Source: Candidatus Kaiserbacteria bacterium RIFCSPLOWO2_01_FULL_50_24 | Lineage (GTDB): Bacteria; Patescibacteriota; Minisyncoccia; Phycocordibacterales; UBA2100 | Direction: 5' to 3' | DNA: 38,384 nt | Assembly: GCA_001783335.1 (NCBI GenBank) | Contig: MFLU01000003.1 | Location: 1 to 38,384 of the forward strand | Translations under genes and position numbers: made by a program | Notes under the pieces: model-generated | Told to the model about the DNA's origin: nothing | What the model saw: only the letters and a program-made list of their open reading frames with translations | Database searches by the model: none | Part shown: positions 1-7,141 of the stretch, one piece after another | How positions within the stretch are numbered: position 1 is the stretch's first letter | Layout of the letters: each line of letters begins with the position of its first letter

Positions 1-77
1 AAAAGGCACCTTTTGACTCAATCAAGGGGGCAGGAAGTGTGTTCCTAAAGTGTCTACTAAATGGGGTACGCATCATC

Positions 78-114
78 GTCAAACAAAACACCCACAGGGG
101 GTGTTTTGTTTGAC
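78..114. repeat. Perfect 16-bp stem-loop
   Basis: The arms GTCAAACAAAACACCC (78-93) and its exact complement (99-114) enclose a 5-base loop. One arm is A-rich and the other T-rich, so it could act as a bidirectional terminator for a gene left of the window. It is equally consistent with the small inverted repeats scattered through this window. Confidence 0.7.
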
Positions 115-195
115 GGGAGCAAGGATTCGAAAGCCGGAGCGCGGCGGCGCGAGGCGGGGTTGCGCGAGCAGGTGAGAAGCTAACACGCGGGTCTT

Positions 196-259
196 TCTAT
201 ACAAGTATTTTGCCTGTCCGACGGAGCCTAGGCGCAGGCGGGCAAAATACTTGTATAGA
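196..259. repeat. 19-bp perfect inverted repeat with 26-nt spacer
   Basis: The arms at 196-214 and 241-259 are exact complements starting TCTATACAAG. The GC-rich spacer contains a further small stem (TCCG-A-CGGA). No gene lies inside. It may be a small non-autonomous repeat element or a structured RNA; the sequence does not decide. Confidence 0.7.
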
Positions 260-293
260 TATTATCAAGCGGAGGGATTTGCAGACAAAATAA

Positions 294-325
294 ATCCGCC
301 ATCCCGATAAGACGGGATAGCGGAT
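294..325 (-). terminator. Probable terminator of the P5C dehydrogenase gene
   Basis: A 12-bp stem with one mismatch (ATCCGC-C-ATCCCG / CGGGAT-A-GCGGAT, 6-base loop) lies just beyond the stop codon at 337. It is followed on the minus strand by a T-rich tract. A T-run also follows on the plus strand, so it could work in both directions. Confidence 0.7.
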
Positions 326-336
326 GAAGTTTTTCG

Positions 337-2082
337 TTAGATCTTTGAGAACACGTAGTTTAGCTCGTTTCCCATCCTGTAGATGAATTCATCTTGCTGG
401 CTCCAACTCCAGCTTGTGGGATAAAATCCCGATATTGTTTGCTGAGAGCCGAAGAGCACAAGGGCGTTCTTGCCCTTTACGCCTGTCGGCGACGAGCGCG
501 ACGAGAGACCGCCAAAACATTCGCTATCAACGAGGGCCCCTGTGCATTTCCGGTTAAAGTACAAGTTGCCAGCGGGAATGATGTCGGCAAGCTCCAACGC
601 GAACTCCGGATCATTGGTGAAACTTGTTCCCGTGAGTGCAAATTCGGAAAAATTACATAGCTTCTTAACTGTCGCAAGGTCAGGTACCGACACAACGGTC
701 GTAACCGGTCCGAAAATCTCTGTGTTCATGAGTGTGTGGGCATCAACCTCAGCGCCTTCGCGGGTAAATGAAGGCTCTCGTGCATACAGTATCGTCGGAA
801 GGGTATTGAGCGACAAGCCGGGAGATAACATCACATTTGATAACTTTACATATCTGCGCGTCGTAATGTCATGGCACGTTAGTTCATCCATGCGCTCGCA
901 AATCGTTTGCTCCGCTTGTGGTGTGATTACCGGCCCCAAATCGGCGCCGTCAAGCACGTTACCGAAACGCACTTTTTCAACTTCCTTCTCAAGCGCACGG
1001 CTAAACGAATCGTACATGTCTTTATGCACCATAATCACCCGTGCCGAAGAACACTTTTGTCCAGACCGTCCCAAGAAACTCTTGGCGCATTCTGCCGCGG
1101 CGTAAGAAATATTGGCATCCTTCCAAACAACGGACACGTTCACCCCGCTTGTTTCGGCAGAGCCGAACGCAAGCGGCGACTTGCCGCGGAATTTATTGCG
1201 CAACATCGTGCCGTGTTTCCGCTTAATTTCATCAAGCGCGGCAGAGCTTCCGGTGAATGACACGCCCGCGATATCGGGGGACTGAAGAAGCATATCTACC
1301 ACCTCCGGCCCGCCCGGGCAGTAGTTCACCACACTCTCGTGCGGAATTCCCAAGCGTTGAAACGCGAGCACAACGCTCTCATAGACGAGGTAACCGCAGA
1401 GCGACGACTTGTCGCTTGGCTTCATAATCACCGCATTTCCCATTGCAAGCGCTTTCACCGCCATGTCCATAGGAATAGCTCCAGGGAAATTAAACGGCTC
1501 AATGTTCAGGAACGTGCCATGTGGCACATATCGCTTACCATTATAGTCGCCACTCCACGAAGGCGAGCGAAGCAATAGGTCTTCGTGTATCTCTTCAAGA
1601 TACATCGCTGTCGCGAGAGGGAAGTCAACTTCCTCGTCGGTTTCTCCAATCGCTTCCGCCAAGCTCTGCCCGGTCTCATACATTTTTGCCGCGCACAGAA
1701 GCCAAAATCGCTCTTCAACGATCTTTGATATCTCAAGCAGAAGCTTAATGCGCCGTCCCCTGTTGACCGTTTTGAAGAAATTGAGTCCCGCCTCACGAAC
1801 ATCACGTAGAAACTCGTCAAAAGGAAAATCTTCCTTTTTCCATTTCGGAAACTTTCCGACAACGATATCTCTGTTGAACGGAGCATGCGTGCAATATAAA
1901 TTATCACGCCCAGTCAGAGACAATGACTTTCCGGCAAGTACCCATGGGTAAGCTTTCCCTAGGTACTCGTGCTCAAACAGGCGTCGTCCATCGGCATTTT
2001 TTTCCGCAACTTCAGGAGCTTTTGGGTTCGGGTACTTCTTCTCAGAGAACCGTTTGTCAAGAATAGCGCGCAGTTTTCCCAT
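337..2082 (-). CDS. 1-pyrroline-5-carboxylate dehydrogenase (aldehyde dehydrogenase family)
   Basis: Probably oxidises glutamate-gamma-semialdehyde (P5C) to glutamate with NAD+, the second step of proline breakdown, in the cytoplasm. The 581-residue product has the full aldehyde dehydrogenase pattern: an FNFP segment and KPSDKSS for cofactor binding, VSFTGSS, the general-base Glu in AETSG, the catalytic Cys in GRSGQKCSSAR, and EIFGPV near the C-terminus. Its length and the tail with FGG resemble the ALDH4/P5C dehydrogenase branch rather than short aldehyde dehydrogenases. I chose the start at 2082 (MGKLRAIL) over one 13 codons upstream because GAGGAG lies 7 nt before it. No proline dehydrogenase is visible in the window. 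Glutamate dehydrogenase at 29732 could use the product. The family is certain; the exact substrate is inferred. Confidence 0.85.
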   Translation of the reverse strand: MGKLRAILDKRFSEKKYPNPKAPEVAEKNADGRRLFEHEYLGKAYPWVLAGKSLSLTGRDNLYCTHAPFNRDIVVGKFPKWKKEDFPFDEFLRDVREAGLNFFKTVNRGRRIKLLLEISKIVEERFWLLCAAKMYETGQSLAEAIGETDEEVDFPLATAMYLEEIHEDLLLRSPSWSGDYNGKRYVPHGTFLNIEPFNFPGAIPMDMAVKALAMGNAVIMKPSDKSSLCGYLVYESVVLAFQRLGIPHESVVNYCPGGPEVVDMLLQSPDIAGVSFTGSSAALDEIKRKHGTMLRNKFRGKSPLAFGSAETSGVNVSVVWKDANISYAAAECAKSFLGRSGQKCSSARVIMVHKDMYDSFSRALEKEVEKVRFGNVLDGADLGPVITPQAEQTICERMDELTCHDITTRRYVKLSNVMLSPGLSLNTLPTILYAREPSFTREGAEVDAHTLMNTEIFGPVTTVVSVPDLATVKKLCNFSEFALTGTSFTNDPEFALELADIIPAGNLYFNRKCTGALVDSECFGGLSSRSSPTGVKGKNALVLFGSQQTISGFYPTSWSWSQQDEFIYRMGNELNYVFSKI

Positions 2083-2173
2083 CCGTTTTCTCCTCTTTCT
2101 TCTGTGAGCAGAGTAGCACACATGTACACAGACAGCAAATGCGCGTGTTTATAGCGTGTTATAGTTTTCACAT

Positions 2174-2569
2174 ATGCGTATGCACCGCAGTGGATTGCTC
2201 GTAAGCTATATTGTCGCGAACGTCGCCCCCATTCTCGTTTTTGCACAAGGATTGCCGGGCAAAATCGTGCCGTGCGACGGTGTGAATTGTACACTTTGTG
2301 ATATCGCGACGCTTGCGCAGAATATTCTGAACACGGGAATTTTTGTCGCGGTATTTCTCTCGGCCGCGCTTTTCACATGGGCCGGCATTAAGTATGTTAC
2401 TGCCGGAGGTGACGCCGGCAAAGTGGGGGATGCAAAATCAATTTTTTGGAATGTAACGCTCGGACTTGTCATCATGCTTGCGGGATGGATTGTGGTGGAC
2501 ACGCTCATGAAGACCCTTGTGCGCGGTGATTTCGGGCCGTGGAACAGCGTTTGCACAGTGTCGTTGTGA
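2174..2569 (+). CDS. TrbC/VirB2-like pilin-family membrane protein
   Basis: A 131-residue small membrane protein with an N-terminal hydrophobic signal (about residues 8-25, ending FAQG), a short Cys-containing segment, and two hydrophobic helices (about 51-72 and 92-112) separated by a Gly-rich polar loop (TAGGDAGKVGDAK). This is the layout of TrbC/VirB2-type pilins, common as orphan genes in Patescibacteria. No VirB4, VirB6 or ATPase gene is adjacent, so a role in a type IV system is only inferred. Four Cys residues outside the helices could form disulfides. The hexamer TATAGT at 2160-2165 ends 8 nt before the ATG and no Shine-Dalgarno is seen, suggesting a leaderless mRNA. It is divergent from the P5C dehydrogenase gene. 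Confidence 0.7.
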   Translation: MRMHRSGLLVSYIVANVAPILVFAQGLPGKIVPCDGVNCTLCDIATLAQNILNTGIFVAVFLSAALFTWAGIKYVTAGGDAGKVGDAKSIFWNVTLGLVIMLAGWIVVDTLMKTLVRGDFGPWNSVCTVSL

Positions 2570-2580
2570 TGATGTATAGT
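2551..2580 (+). promoter_or_regulatory. Promoter of the bL33 gene
   Basis: TTGCAC (2551-2556), an 18-nt spacer and TATAGT (2575-2580) precede the ATG at 2588. The -35 lies within the last codons of the pilin gene. Only 7 nt separate the -10 from the start codon, so transcription would begin at or next to the ATG. Confidence 0.55.
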
Positions 2581-2587
2581 GTTGCTC

Positions 2588-2746
2588 ATGTCTCAAGATC
2601 AACTAATAAAGCTCGCTTGTTCAAAATGCGCTCGCATCAACTACTGGTCGCGCAAGAACAGAAAGCTCGTGGAGCGCAAAATTGAGCTTAAAAAGTATTG
2701 CAGATGGTGCAAGAAGCACATGGTGCATAAGGAAACCAAAAAGTAG
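2588..2746 (+). CDS. rpmG: 50S ribosomal protein L33 (bL33)
   Basis: A 52-residue basic protein of the large ribosomal subunit. It keeps the zinc-binding form of the family: CSKC at residues 11-14 and CRWC at 38-41, with the typical NYWSRKNRK and IELKKYC motifs between. Length matches the family (about 50-55). There is no Shine-Dalgarno; the promoter hexamer TATAGT sits 7 nt upstream. The gene follows the pilin-like gene by 18 bp but probably has its own promoter. Confidence 0.93.
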   Translation: MSQDQLIKLACSKCARINYWSRKNRKLVERKIELKKYCRWCKKHMVHKETKK

Positions 2747-2776
2747 CTTATAGCTTATAGCTTGTAGCAGAGTTGT

Positions 2777-3259
2777 ATGAAAAACAGCACGGACACAACA
2801 GGCGCATTTGAAAAATATCCACCGGCTCTACAGGAGATAATTGCTACGGCAGAGAGGGGGCGGGACGCGGACTGGAAGTTGGTAGACAAACGTTTGCCGG
2901 AGATAATGAAACGCCACTCGGGTGCCGAGGTGGCAATTGGGTGGGCGCGAAAAAAAGGACTGACCAATAAAGAGAGCGAAAATATTCGCGACCTCGCCGC
3001 GTCAATGTTTGTACTTTATGAAGATCATCTAACGGGTGATGATTATAAAGCTCTTCACAAAGTCATGCAGTTTGATGCTAAAAAACCGGCAGGATTTCGT
3101 GCCGCCTGCGCACTCTTTAAACATTCGAAACATGACGATGAAAAGAAACGAGAAGAAGTGATGCATGTTTTAGAAAGGTTCTCTAAAGACAAAGACCCAA
3201 TCATCAGCAAACACGCGCAGAAACTCCTCGCGCAAGAAAAGAAGGAAGAGCAGAAATAG
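2777..3259 (+). CDS. Hypothetical charged helical protein
   Basis: A 160-residue soluble protein I do not recognise. It is rich in Lys, Glu and Asp, has no signal peptide or membrane helix, and looks mostly alpha-helical. The second half (ALHKVMQFDAKKPAGFRAACALFKH and HVLERFSKDKDPIISKHAQKLL, taken as two segments) resembles HEAT/ARM-like helical repeats, ending in a charged tail. It is preceded by a tandem of short words (AGCTTATAGCTTATAGCTTG, 2746-2765) and followed by tRNA-Trp. No function can be assigned. Confidence 0.65.
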   Translation: MKNSTDTTGAFEKYPPALQEIIATAERGRDADWKLVDKRLPEIMKRHSGAEVAIGWARKKGLTNKESENIRDLAASMFVLYEDHLTGDDYKALHKVMQFDAKKPAGFRAACALFKHSKHDDEKKREEVMHVLERFSKDKDPIISKHAQKLLAQEKKEEQK

Positions 3260-3291
3260 CCAGTAGCTTGTAGTCATATACTGTAAAAGTT

Positions 3292-3365
3292 GGGCGCTTG
3301 GTGAAGTGGTATCATAACGATCTCCAAAATCGTTGTCGGGGGTTCGATCCCCTCAGCGCCCGCCA
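3292..3365 (+). tRNA. tRNA-Trp (CCA anticodon)
   Basis: The acceptor GGGCGCT pairs with AGCGCCC. The anticodon stem ACGAT/ATCGT encloses the loop CTCCAAA, giving anticodon CCA (reads UGG, Trp). The T-arm GGGGGTTCGATCCCC is canonical. Discriminator G is followed by a genome-encoded CCA (3363-3365). The anticodon CCA rather than UCA agrees with UGA serving as a stop here. Confidence 0.95.
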
Positions 3366-3386
3366 TGAACGAAATGTAAGTCAGTG

Positions 3387-4289
3387 TTACGTTTTGAGCC
3401 ACTTTTGCACGACGCGCTCTATTTGTTTTTTATTGTTTGGTGAAAACCACTTAATATTTTTGTTGCGTTTCCAATAGGTTAGTTGGCGTTTTGCGTAGCG
3501 GTAAATATCTCGTTCTAATTCGGCGATTAATTCATCACGAGTGATTTTTTTCTGCAAAAAACGTGCGAGTGAGTGATACTCAAGCCCCAGTTGCTCCATG
3601 CGCTTGTAGGAAAGTTCGTGAGCGTGCAGACGCTTCGCTTCGGCGACCATACCGTGACGCATCCGTTCTAGTAAACGGACGCGGATACGGCGTTTGAGGA
3701 CTTCTTTCGGCAACATCACGCTAACCCACAGTGTTTCAAAATTTGGATTTCGTAAATCCAAATATCTTTGGTTTCGATACCGGGCAATTTCAAGCGCTCG
3801 TATAAGACGACGAGGATTGCAGCGGTCGCTTTCATTCATTTCTCGCGCGCGGCGCGGGTCGTGCTTTTTGAGGAGTAAAAAAAGCTCGTCGGCTGTCTTT
3901 TTTTCAAGGCGCGCGCGTAGTTTCGGGTTTGGCGGCACGTCTGACAAGGCAACGCGTCCCAAGAGCGCGTCAATATAAAATCCCGTGCCTCCGCATATTA
4001 TTGGTATTCTATTGTTCTTAAGAACATTAGAACAAGCTTTTCTACCAATGTGTACAAAATCGGCGGCAGTGAATGTGCGCCTGGGCGATGCGACGTCAAG
4101 CAAATGATGCGGCACGCCTTGCATCTCGCGCACTTTGATTTTTCCCGTGCCGATATCAAGCCCGCGATATACTTGTCGCGAGTCGGCGGAAATTATCTCA
4201 CCGCCAAAACGCCTCGCAAGGCGCACCGCAAGCGCGCTTTTGCCGGACGCAGTCGGACCTACGATGACAATGATTTTTTTTCGCTCCAC
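3387..4289 (-). CDS. miaA: tRNA dimethylallyltransferase
   Basis: Transfers a dimethylallyl group from DMAPP to A37 of tRNAs reading UNN codons. The 300-residue product has the P-loop GPTASGKS at residues 11-18, the catalytic Asp region SADSRQVYRGLDIGTGK at 34-50, VPHHLLDV at 59-66, CGGTGFYIDALL at 99-110 and CNPRRLIRALEI at 157-168, all typical of MiaA. The start codon is GTG (4287-4289). A perfect 10-bp inverted repeat with a CGT loop (3741-3763) is embedded in frame around residues 176-183, in a variable segment after the NPRR helix. It may be an inserted element. The gene is convergent with tRNA-Trp. Confidence 0.95.
   Translation of the reverse strand: MERKKIIVIVGPTASGKSALAVRLARRFGGEIISADSRQVYRGLDIGTGKIKVREMQGVPHHLLDVASPRRTFTAADFVHIGRKACSNVLKNNRIPIICGGTGFYIDALLGRVALSDVPPNPKLRARLEKKTADELFLLLKKHDPRRAREMNESDRCNPRRLIRALEIARYRNQRYLDLRNPNFETLWVSVMLPKEVLKRRIRVRLLERMRHGMVAEAKRLHAHELSYKRMEQLGLEYHSLARFLQKKITRDELIAELERDIYRYAKRQLTYWKRNKNIKWFSPNNKKQIERVVQKWLKT
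3741..3763. repeat. Palindrome inside miaA, 10-bp stem, CGT loop
   Basis: ATTTGGATTT, loop CGT, AAATCCAAAT: a perfect stem wholly inside the miaA coding frame. The same TTCGTAA core occurs at 8953-8959 (stem-loop 8944-8966), and the dus palindrome at 15915-15939 has TTTCGTAAA. Confidence 0.8.
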
Positions 4290-4327
4290 TATTACACTCT
4301 AAAAAACAAATATCCTCCCGTCCAATG

Positions 4328-5020
4328 TCAACGGGAGGAGCGTAGTCGAGCGCGTTCACGCGCTAGGTATTCGCGCGCAAGATGTAATTGTTCGGCCGAT
4401 AAGGTACTTGCGGAGGACATTCCACACTCTGCGAACGCAAACACCGAATCCACCGCAATTGGAGCGTGAAGCCGAATGCCCAATGAGCCGAGGTGTGCCG
4501 CGGCACCCATGTTGTAATCGAGTACAGCGAGTACCGCTTCAGTTTGATAATCGTGCGCCTCAAGCGTTTGCCACACCCACTCCTTAGTCAGTCCGCGATT
4601 GACCACATCGTCGACTATCCACACGGGACCCTCGCGATATCCGCCGGTATGCGTGACCAAGCAGTTGCCGTTCTCGTCCTTCTCAAGCGTTACGCGTGGA
4701 ATTGAGACCCCCTTCATGCGCAAAAAAAGTTGCAAACGTCGAGCCAGCACGGTGCCGGCTCGTGGCACGCCCGCTATTCCTGGTATGGCAAAATTTTTCG
4801 CCAACGCGAAGTCTCTCAAAAGAAGCGCCAGCTCGTCTATGTCCGATTCTGTCATGCGGGCTTCAGGTCGCAGATCAGGGGTGCACAAATGGAACTTGAA
4901 CGGAGGCGCGGGCTCGCTTGGATTTTGCATCGTATGTTTAACCTGCAGATGTTCTCCGAACTGGAGGCCGCGTTCAACGATAATGCGCAATACGCGGCGT
5001 AAACGCTTCGCGTTGTACAT
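4328..5020 (-). CDS. Phosphoribosyltransferase-like protein (orotate PRTase-like)
   Basis: A 230-residue type I phosphoribosyltransferase-fold protein. The PRPP-binding loop is recognisable as VWIVDDVVNRGLT (residues 133-145), with a substrate-side GIAGVPRAGTVLARRL at 81-96. In most family members the residues after the DD pair read TTGGS-like; here they are NRGLT, a deviation that makes the enzyme activity uncertain. It is divergent from the PyrF-like gene at 5135 (115 bp between the two starts), which suggests a pyrE/pyrF-like pair for UMP formation. I chose the start at 5020 (MYNAKRL) because GAGGGAG lies just upstream; a start 22 codons earlier has no such support. The downstream neighbour is miaA, 39 bp away on the same strand. 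Confidence 0.65.
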   Translation of the reverse strand: MYNAKRLRRVLRIIVERGLQFGEHLQVKHTMQNPSEPAPPFKFHLCTPDLRPEARMTESDIDELALLLRDFALAKNFAIPGIAGVPRAGTVLARRLQLFLRMKGVSIPRVTLEKDENGNCLVTHTGGYREGPVWIVDDVVNRGLTKEWVWQTLEAHDYQTEAVLAVLDYNMGAAAHLGSLGIRLHAPIAVDSVFAFAECGMSSASTLSAEQLHLAREYLARERARLRSSR

Positions 5021-5134
5021 ATTGTTCTCCCTCTTTTCTATGCGTGAGGATACCATCTCGCGCTTCTTTACCCTAGCCTTTGACACCAGTGTTTTTTTGG
5101 TGGAATATGCAACCAGTTAACAAGGAGACGTAGA

Positions 5135-5890
5135 ATGGAAAAATCAGTACAAAACGGACCGTTTTTATGGGTTGCACTCGACAGCCTTGTGGAAGACGAG
5201 CTCGGAACCTTTGCAGTCATGGATACGCTGGAGAAGGTGGAAGGTGATTTTGGTTTTAAAGTTGGCGGCGACTATCTCTTGAAGCGCTCCGCGAAAGATG
5301 CGCGGGCGCGGCTGTCTTCGCGCCCCGCGTTTGCAGATATAAAAATGTGGAGCAGTGCCGACGTTATGGAGCGCTCACTCCATATACTTCACGATGCGGG
5401 GTTTGAAGCAACCAATGCGTACGCGCTTGCGGGTGGGTATGACAGGGAAGGCGGCGATGAACTCAAGCGGGCGATAACCGCATTTCGAGAGCATCATACC
5501 GGAAGTCGTTTGAGAATCTACGCGCTCACTGTTCTGACGCATTACTCAAACACATACAGTAAACGGCAGTTCAGCAGAGAATTGCACTGGCAAGTGAGGG
5601 CGATGGTGGGGGAGGGAATTGCTGCCGGAGCGGTCGGAGTTATCGTTCCGGGGACGACCCTTTCAAGCGTTGATGATCTTTTGTTACGCGGCGCACACTC
5701 GTCCATATTAAAAATCATTCCGGGTATTCGCCGAGCAGGTGAGGTGAATGACGACAGACAAAAACAAGTAATTCGTCCGGAAGATATCGCTGGGCGTACC
5801 GACGTTGAGGCAGTGGTCGGAGAGCCGATTATGGGAAGCAGTGATTCGAAGTCGGCACTTGAGCAGATGCTCAAGGCATTGCAGGGATAA
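5135..5890 (+). CDS. OMP decarboxylase-like protein (PyrF family, altered active site)
   Basis: A 251-residue TIM-barrel protein of the orotidine-5'-phosphate decarboxylase type, which converts OMP to UMP. Family landmarks are present: VALDS (Asp16), FKVGGD (Lys42), ADIK (Asp68 and Lys70), VIVPGTT at 169-175, IPGIR at 195-199 and RPEDI at 214-218. Two usual functional residues differ. The second Asp of the DxKxxD catalytic motif is Ser73 (DIKMWS), and the phosphate-binding Arg of the GRPI motif is Glu230 (GEPI). Function as a true decarboxylase is therefore uncertain. A strong AAGGAG lies before the ATG. The divergent neighbour is an orotate-PRTase-like gene. Confidence 0.72.
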   Translation: MEKSVQNGPFLWVALDSLVEDELGTFAVMDTLEKVEGDFGFKVGGDYLLKRSAKDARARLSSRPAFADIKMWSSADVMERSLHILHDAGFEATNAYALAGGYDREGGDELKRAITAFREHHTGSRLRIYALTVLTHYSNTYSKRQFSRELHWQVRAMVGEGIAAGAVGVIVPGTTLSSVDDLLLRGAHSSILKIIPGIRRAGEVNDDRQKQVIRPEDIAGRTDVEAVVGEPIMGSSDSKSALEQMLKALQG

Positions 5891-5895
5891 TTGTG

Positions 5896-5930
5896 TAGTG
5901 CTCGTTCCAGAAAGGGCGGGCACTTTTTTT
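5896..5930 (+). terminator. Terminator after the PyrF-like gene
   Basis: A stem-loop with outer arms AGTGC/GCACT lies 5 nt past the stop codon and is followed by seven T residues. It is a standard intrinsic terminator. Confidence 0.75.
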
Positions 5931-5961
5931 CTTAGTAACACTAGCGTATCATTGCAAGTAC

Positions 5962-6044
5962 GCCGGAGTGGCGGAATGGTCTACGCGCACGACTCAAAAT
6001 CGTGTGGGCGCAAGCCCTTGTGGGTTCAAGTCCCACCTCCGGCA
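5962..6044 (+). tRNA. tRNA-Leu (CAA anticodon)
   Basis: The acceptor GCCGGAG pairs with CTCCGGC. The anticodon stem CACGA/TCGTG encloses CTCAAAA, giving CAA (reads UUG). The long variable arm TGGGCGCAAGCCC marks a class II tRNA, and the T-arm is GTGGGTTCAAGTCCCAC. Discriminator A is followed by TTC, so CCA is not encoded, unlike tRNA-Trp and tRNA-Gln here. Confidence 0.95.
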
Positions 6045-6051
6045 TTCGTGA

Positions 6052-6057
6052 TACAAT
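6052..6057 (+). promoter_or_regulatory. -10 element of parB
   Basis: TACAAT ends 7 nt before the parB ATG, and there is no Shine-Dalgarno. The predicted transcript would be leaderless. No good -35 is seen because the upstream bases belong to tRNA-Leu. Confidence 0.5.
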
Positions 6058-6064
6058 ATTTCTC

Positions 6065-7120
6065 ATGACTACCGGATACTACAGCGACTCTATTTTTTGG
6101 GTTGAGGTTGAAAAGATACGGCCGAATCCGTTTCAGCCGCGGCGCACGTTTGACGAGGCGGCGCTTCAGTCGCTGGCGGAGTCCATTCGCCAATATGGCG
6201 TTTTGAATCCGCTGACGGTAACGCGGCACGAGATTGAACGGCCGGGCGAAGGTTTATTTGTTGAATACGAACTGATAGCAGGTGAGCGGCGGCTTCGCGC
6301 GGCGAAATTGGCTGGTGTGGCGCAGGTGCCGGTGGTTATTCGAAACCCCGAAGAGAGCGATGCGATGAAATTGGAGCTTGCTATTATTGAGAATCTTCAG
6401 CGCGAGGATTTGACGCCGATTGACCGTGCAAAAGCGTTTAAGCAATTGGTAGACGAATTTGGACTGAAGCACGGAGAGATTGGCAAAAAAATAGGGAAAA
6501 GCCGCGAATACGTTTCCAATACCATGCGCATTTTGCTTTTGCCGCAGGAAATGCAAGACGCGGTCATGTCTGGAGAAATTACCGAAGGCCACACGCGCCC
6601 GCTTCTTATGCTTGTGGACAGACCGGAAGAGCAAATGACTCTTTTCAAGGAAATAATGCAGAAGCGTCTAACGGTGCGCGATACAGAGCAATTAGCACGG
6701 CGCGTGGCAGTAGAGCGCGTGCGAAAATTTGACTTAACGCCCGATTTGCTCGCCCTTGAAAAACAACTTACAGAGACGCTCGGTACGCGCGTGCGCATTG
6801 AGAAAAAAGACACGGGCGGCAAAATCCATATTGACTTTTTCTCGCCGGACGATTTGGCGCATTTGTGTATACAACTGGCGTCGCAACAAAAAAAGAGTGA
6901 GCCCGCAACCGCCGCCGCGCCCGTGGCAGAAGATGTGAGCGTGCCGGAAACGGCTCAATCGCCGATTGAGCCGTTTCCGGCCACTGCGAATTCGCAGACG
7001 CTGGAAGGAGCTTCTGCGTCAAAAATGCCTACCGATGGCGACAAAACAACCGCTCCCGCCCCCGCGTCATTCCAGAAAGACGAAGACGACATGTATTCGG
7101 TCAAGAATTTCACCGTGTAG
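6065..7120 (+). CDS. parB: Chromosome-partitioning protein ParB
   Basis: A DNA-binding CTP-dependent clamp that loads at parS sites for chromosome segregation. The 351-residue protein has the N-terminal nuclease/CTPase-like domain starting RPNPFQPRRTFD, the ParB signature ELIAGERRLRAAK, the ENLQREDLTPIDRA segment and a central HTH (HGEIGKKIGKSREYVSNTMRILLLP). The start is at 6065 rather than in the upstream tRNA, because TACAAT is 7 nt upstream. The C-terminal part (about 280-345) is a low-complexity Pro/Ala/Thr linker holding a perfect 17-bp inverted repeat. No parA is adjacent. The normal short C-terminal dimerisation domain is weak or replaced. Confidence 0.92.
   Translation: MTTGYYSDSIFWVEVEKIRPNPFQPRRTFDEAALQSLAESIRQYGVLNPLTVTRHEIERPGEGLFVEYELIAGERRLRAAKLAGVAQVPVVIRNPEESDAMKLELAIIENLQREDLTPIDRAKAFKQLVDEFGLKHGEIGKKIGKSREYVSNTMRILLLPQEMQDAVMSGEITEGHTRPLLMLVDRPEEQMTLFKEIMQKRLTVRDTEQLARRVAVERVRKFDLTPDLLALEKQLTETLGTRVRIEKKDTGGKIHIDFFSPDDLAHLCIQLASQQKKSEPATAAAPVAEDVSVPETAQSPIEPFPATANSQTLEGASASKMPTDGDKTTAPAPASFQKDEDDMYSVKNFTV
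6944..6980. repeat. Perfect 17-bp palindrome inside parB, 3-nt loop
   Basis: The arms CCGGAAACGGCTCAATC (6944-6960) and its exact complement (6964-6980) are separated by GCC. It lies in frame and encodes PETAQSPIEPFPA in the ParB linker. Confidence 0.9.
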
Positions 7121-7141
7121 ACGTTATATCCGTTTACACCC

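Larger units (their letters stand above)
1..336. other. Non-coding region rich in stem-loops
   Basis: I see no convincing gene here. The stretch holds three stem-loops (78-114, 196-259 and 294-325, listed separately) and a GC-rich segment at about 118-180 whose style recalls the repeat debris seen near 9385-9430 and 18185-18257. A short open frame at 3-113 runs off the left edge and ends inside the first hairpin. It matches no family I recognise. Confidence 0.6.

Noticed and set aside
3-113. Possible 3' end of a gene entering from the left (36 residues)
   Set aside because: No family resemblance, and the frame ends inside a hairpin. A tail this short cannot be supported.
2746-2770. Tandem AGCTTATAGCTTATAGCTTG words as a regulatory site
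   Set aside because: Similar TAGC-type words recur at 3258-3275 and near 30220. They look like low-complexity repeat debris, with no gene-specific placement.
3292-3365. Alternative genetic code with UGA as a sense codon
   Set aside because: tRNA-Trp has anticodon CCA, and TGA ends many intact genes at the expected lengths (e.g. serS, gdh).
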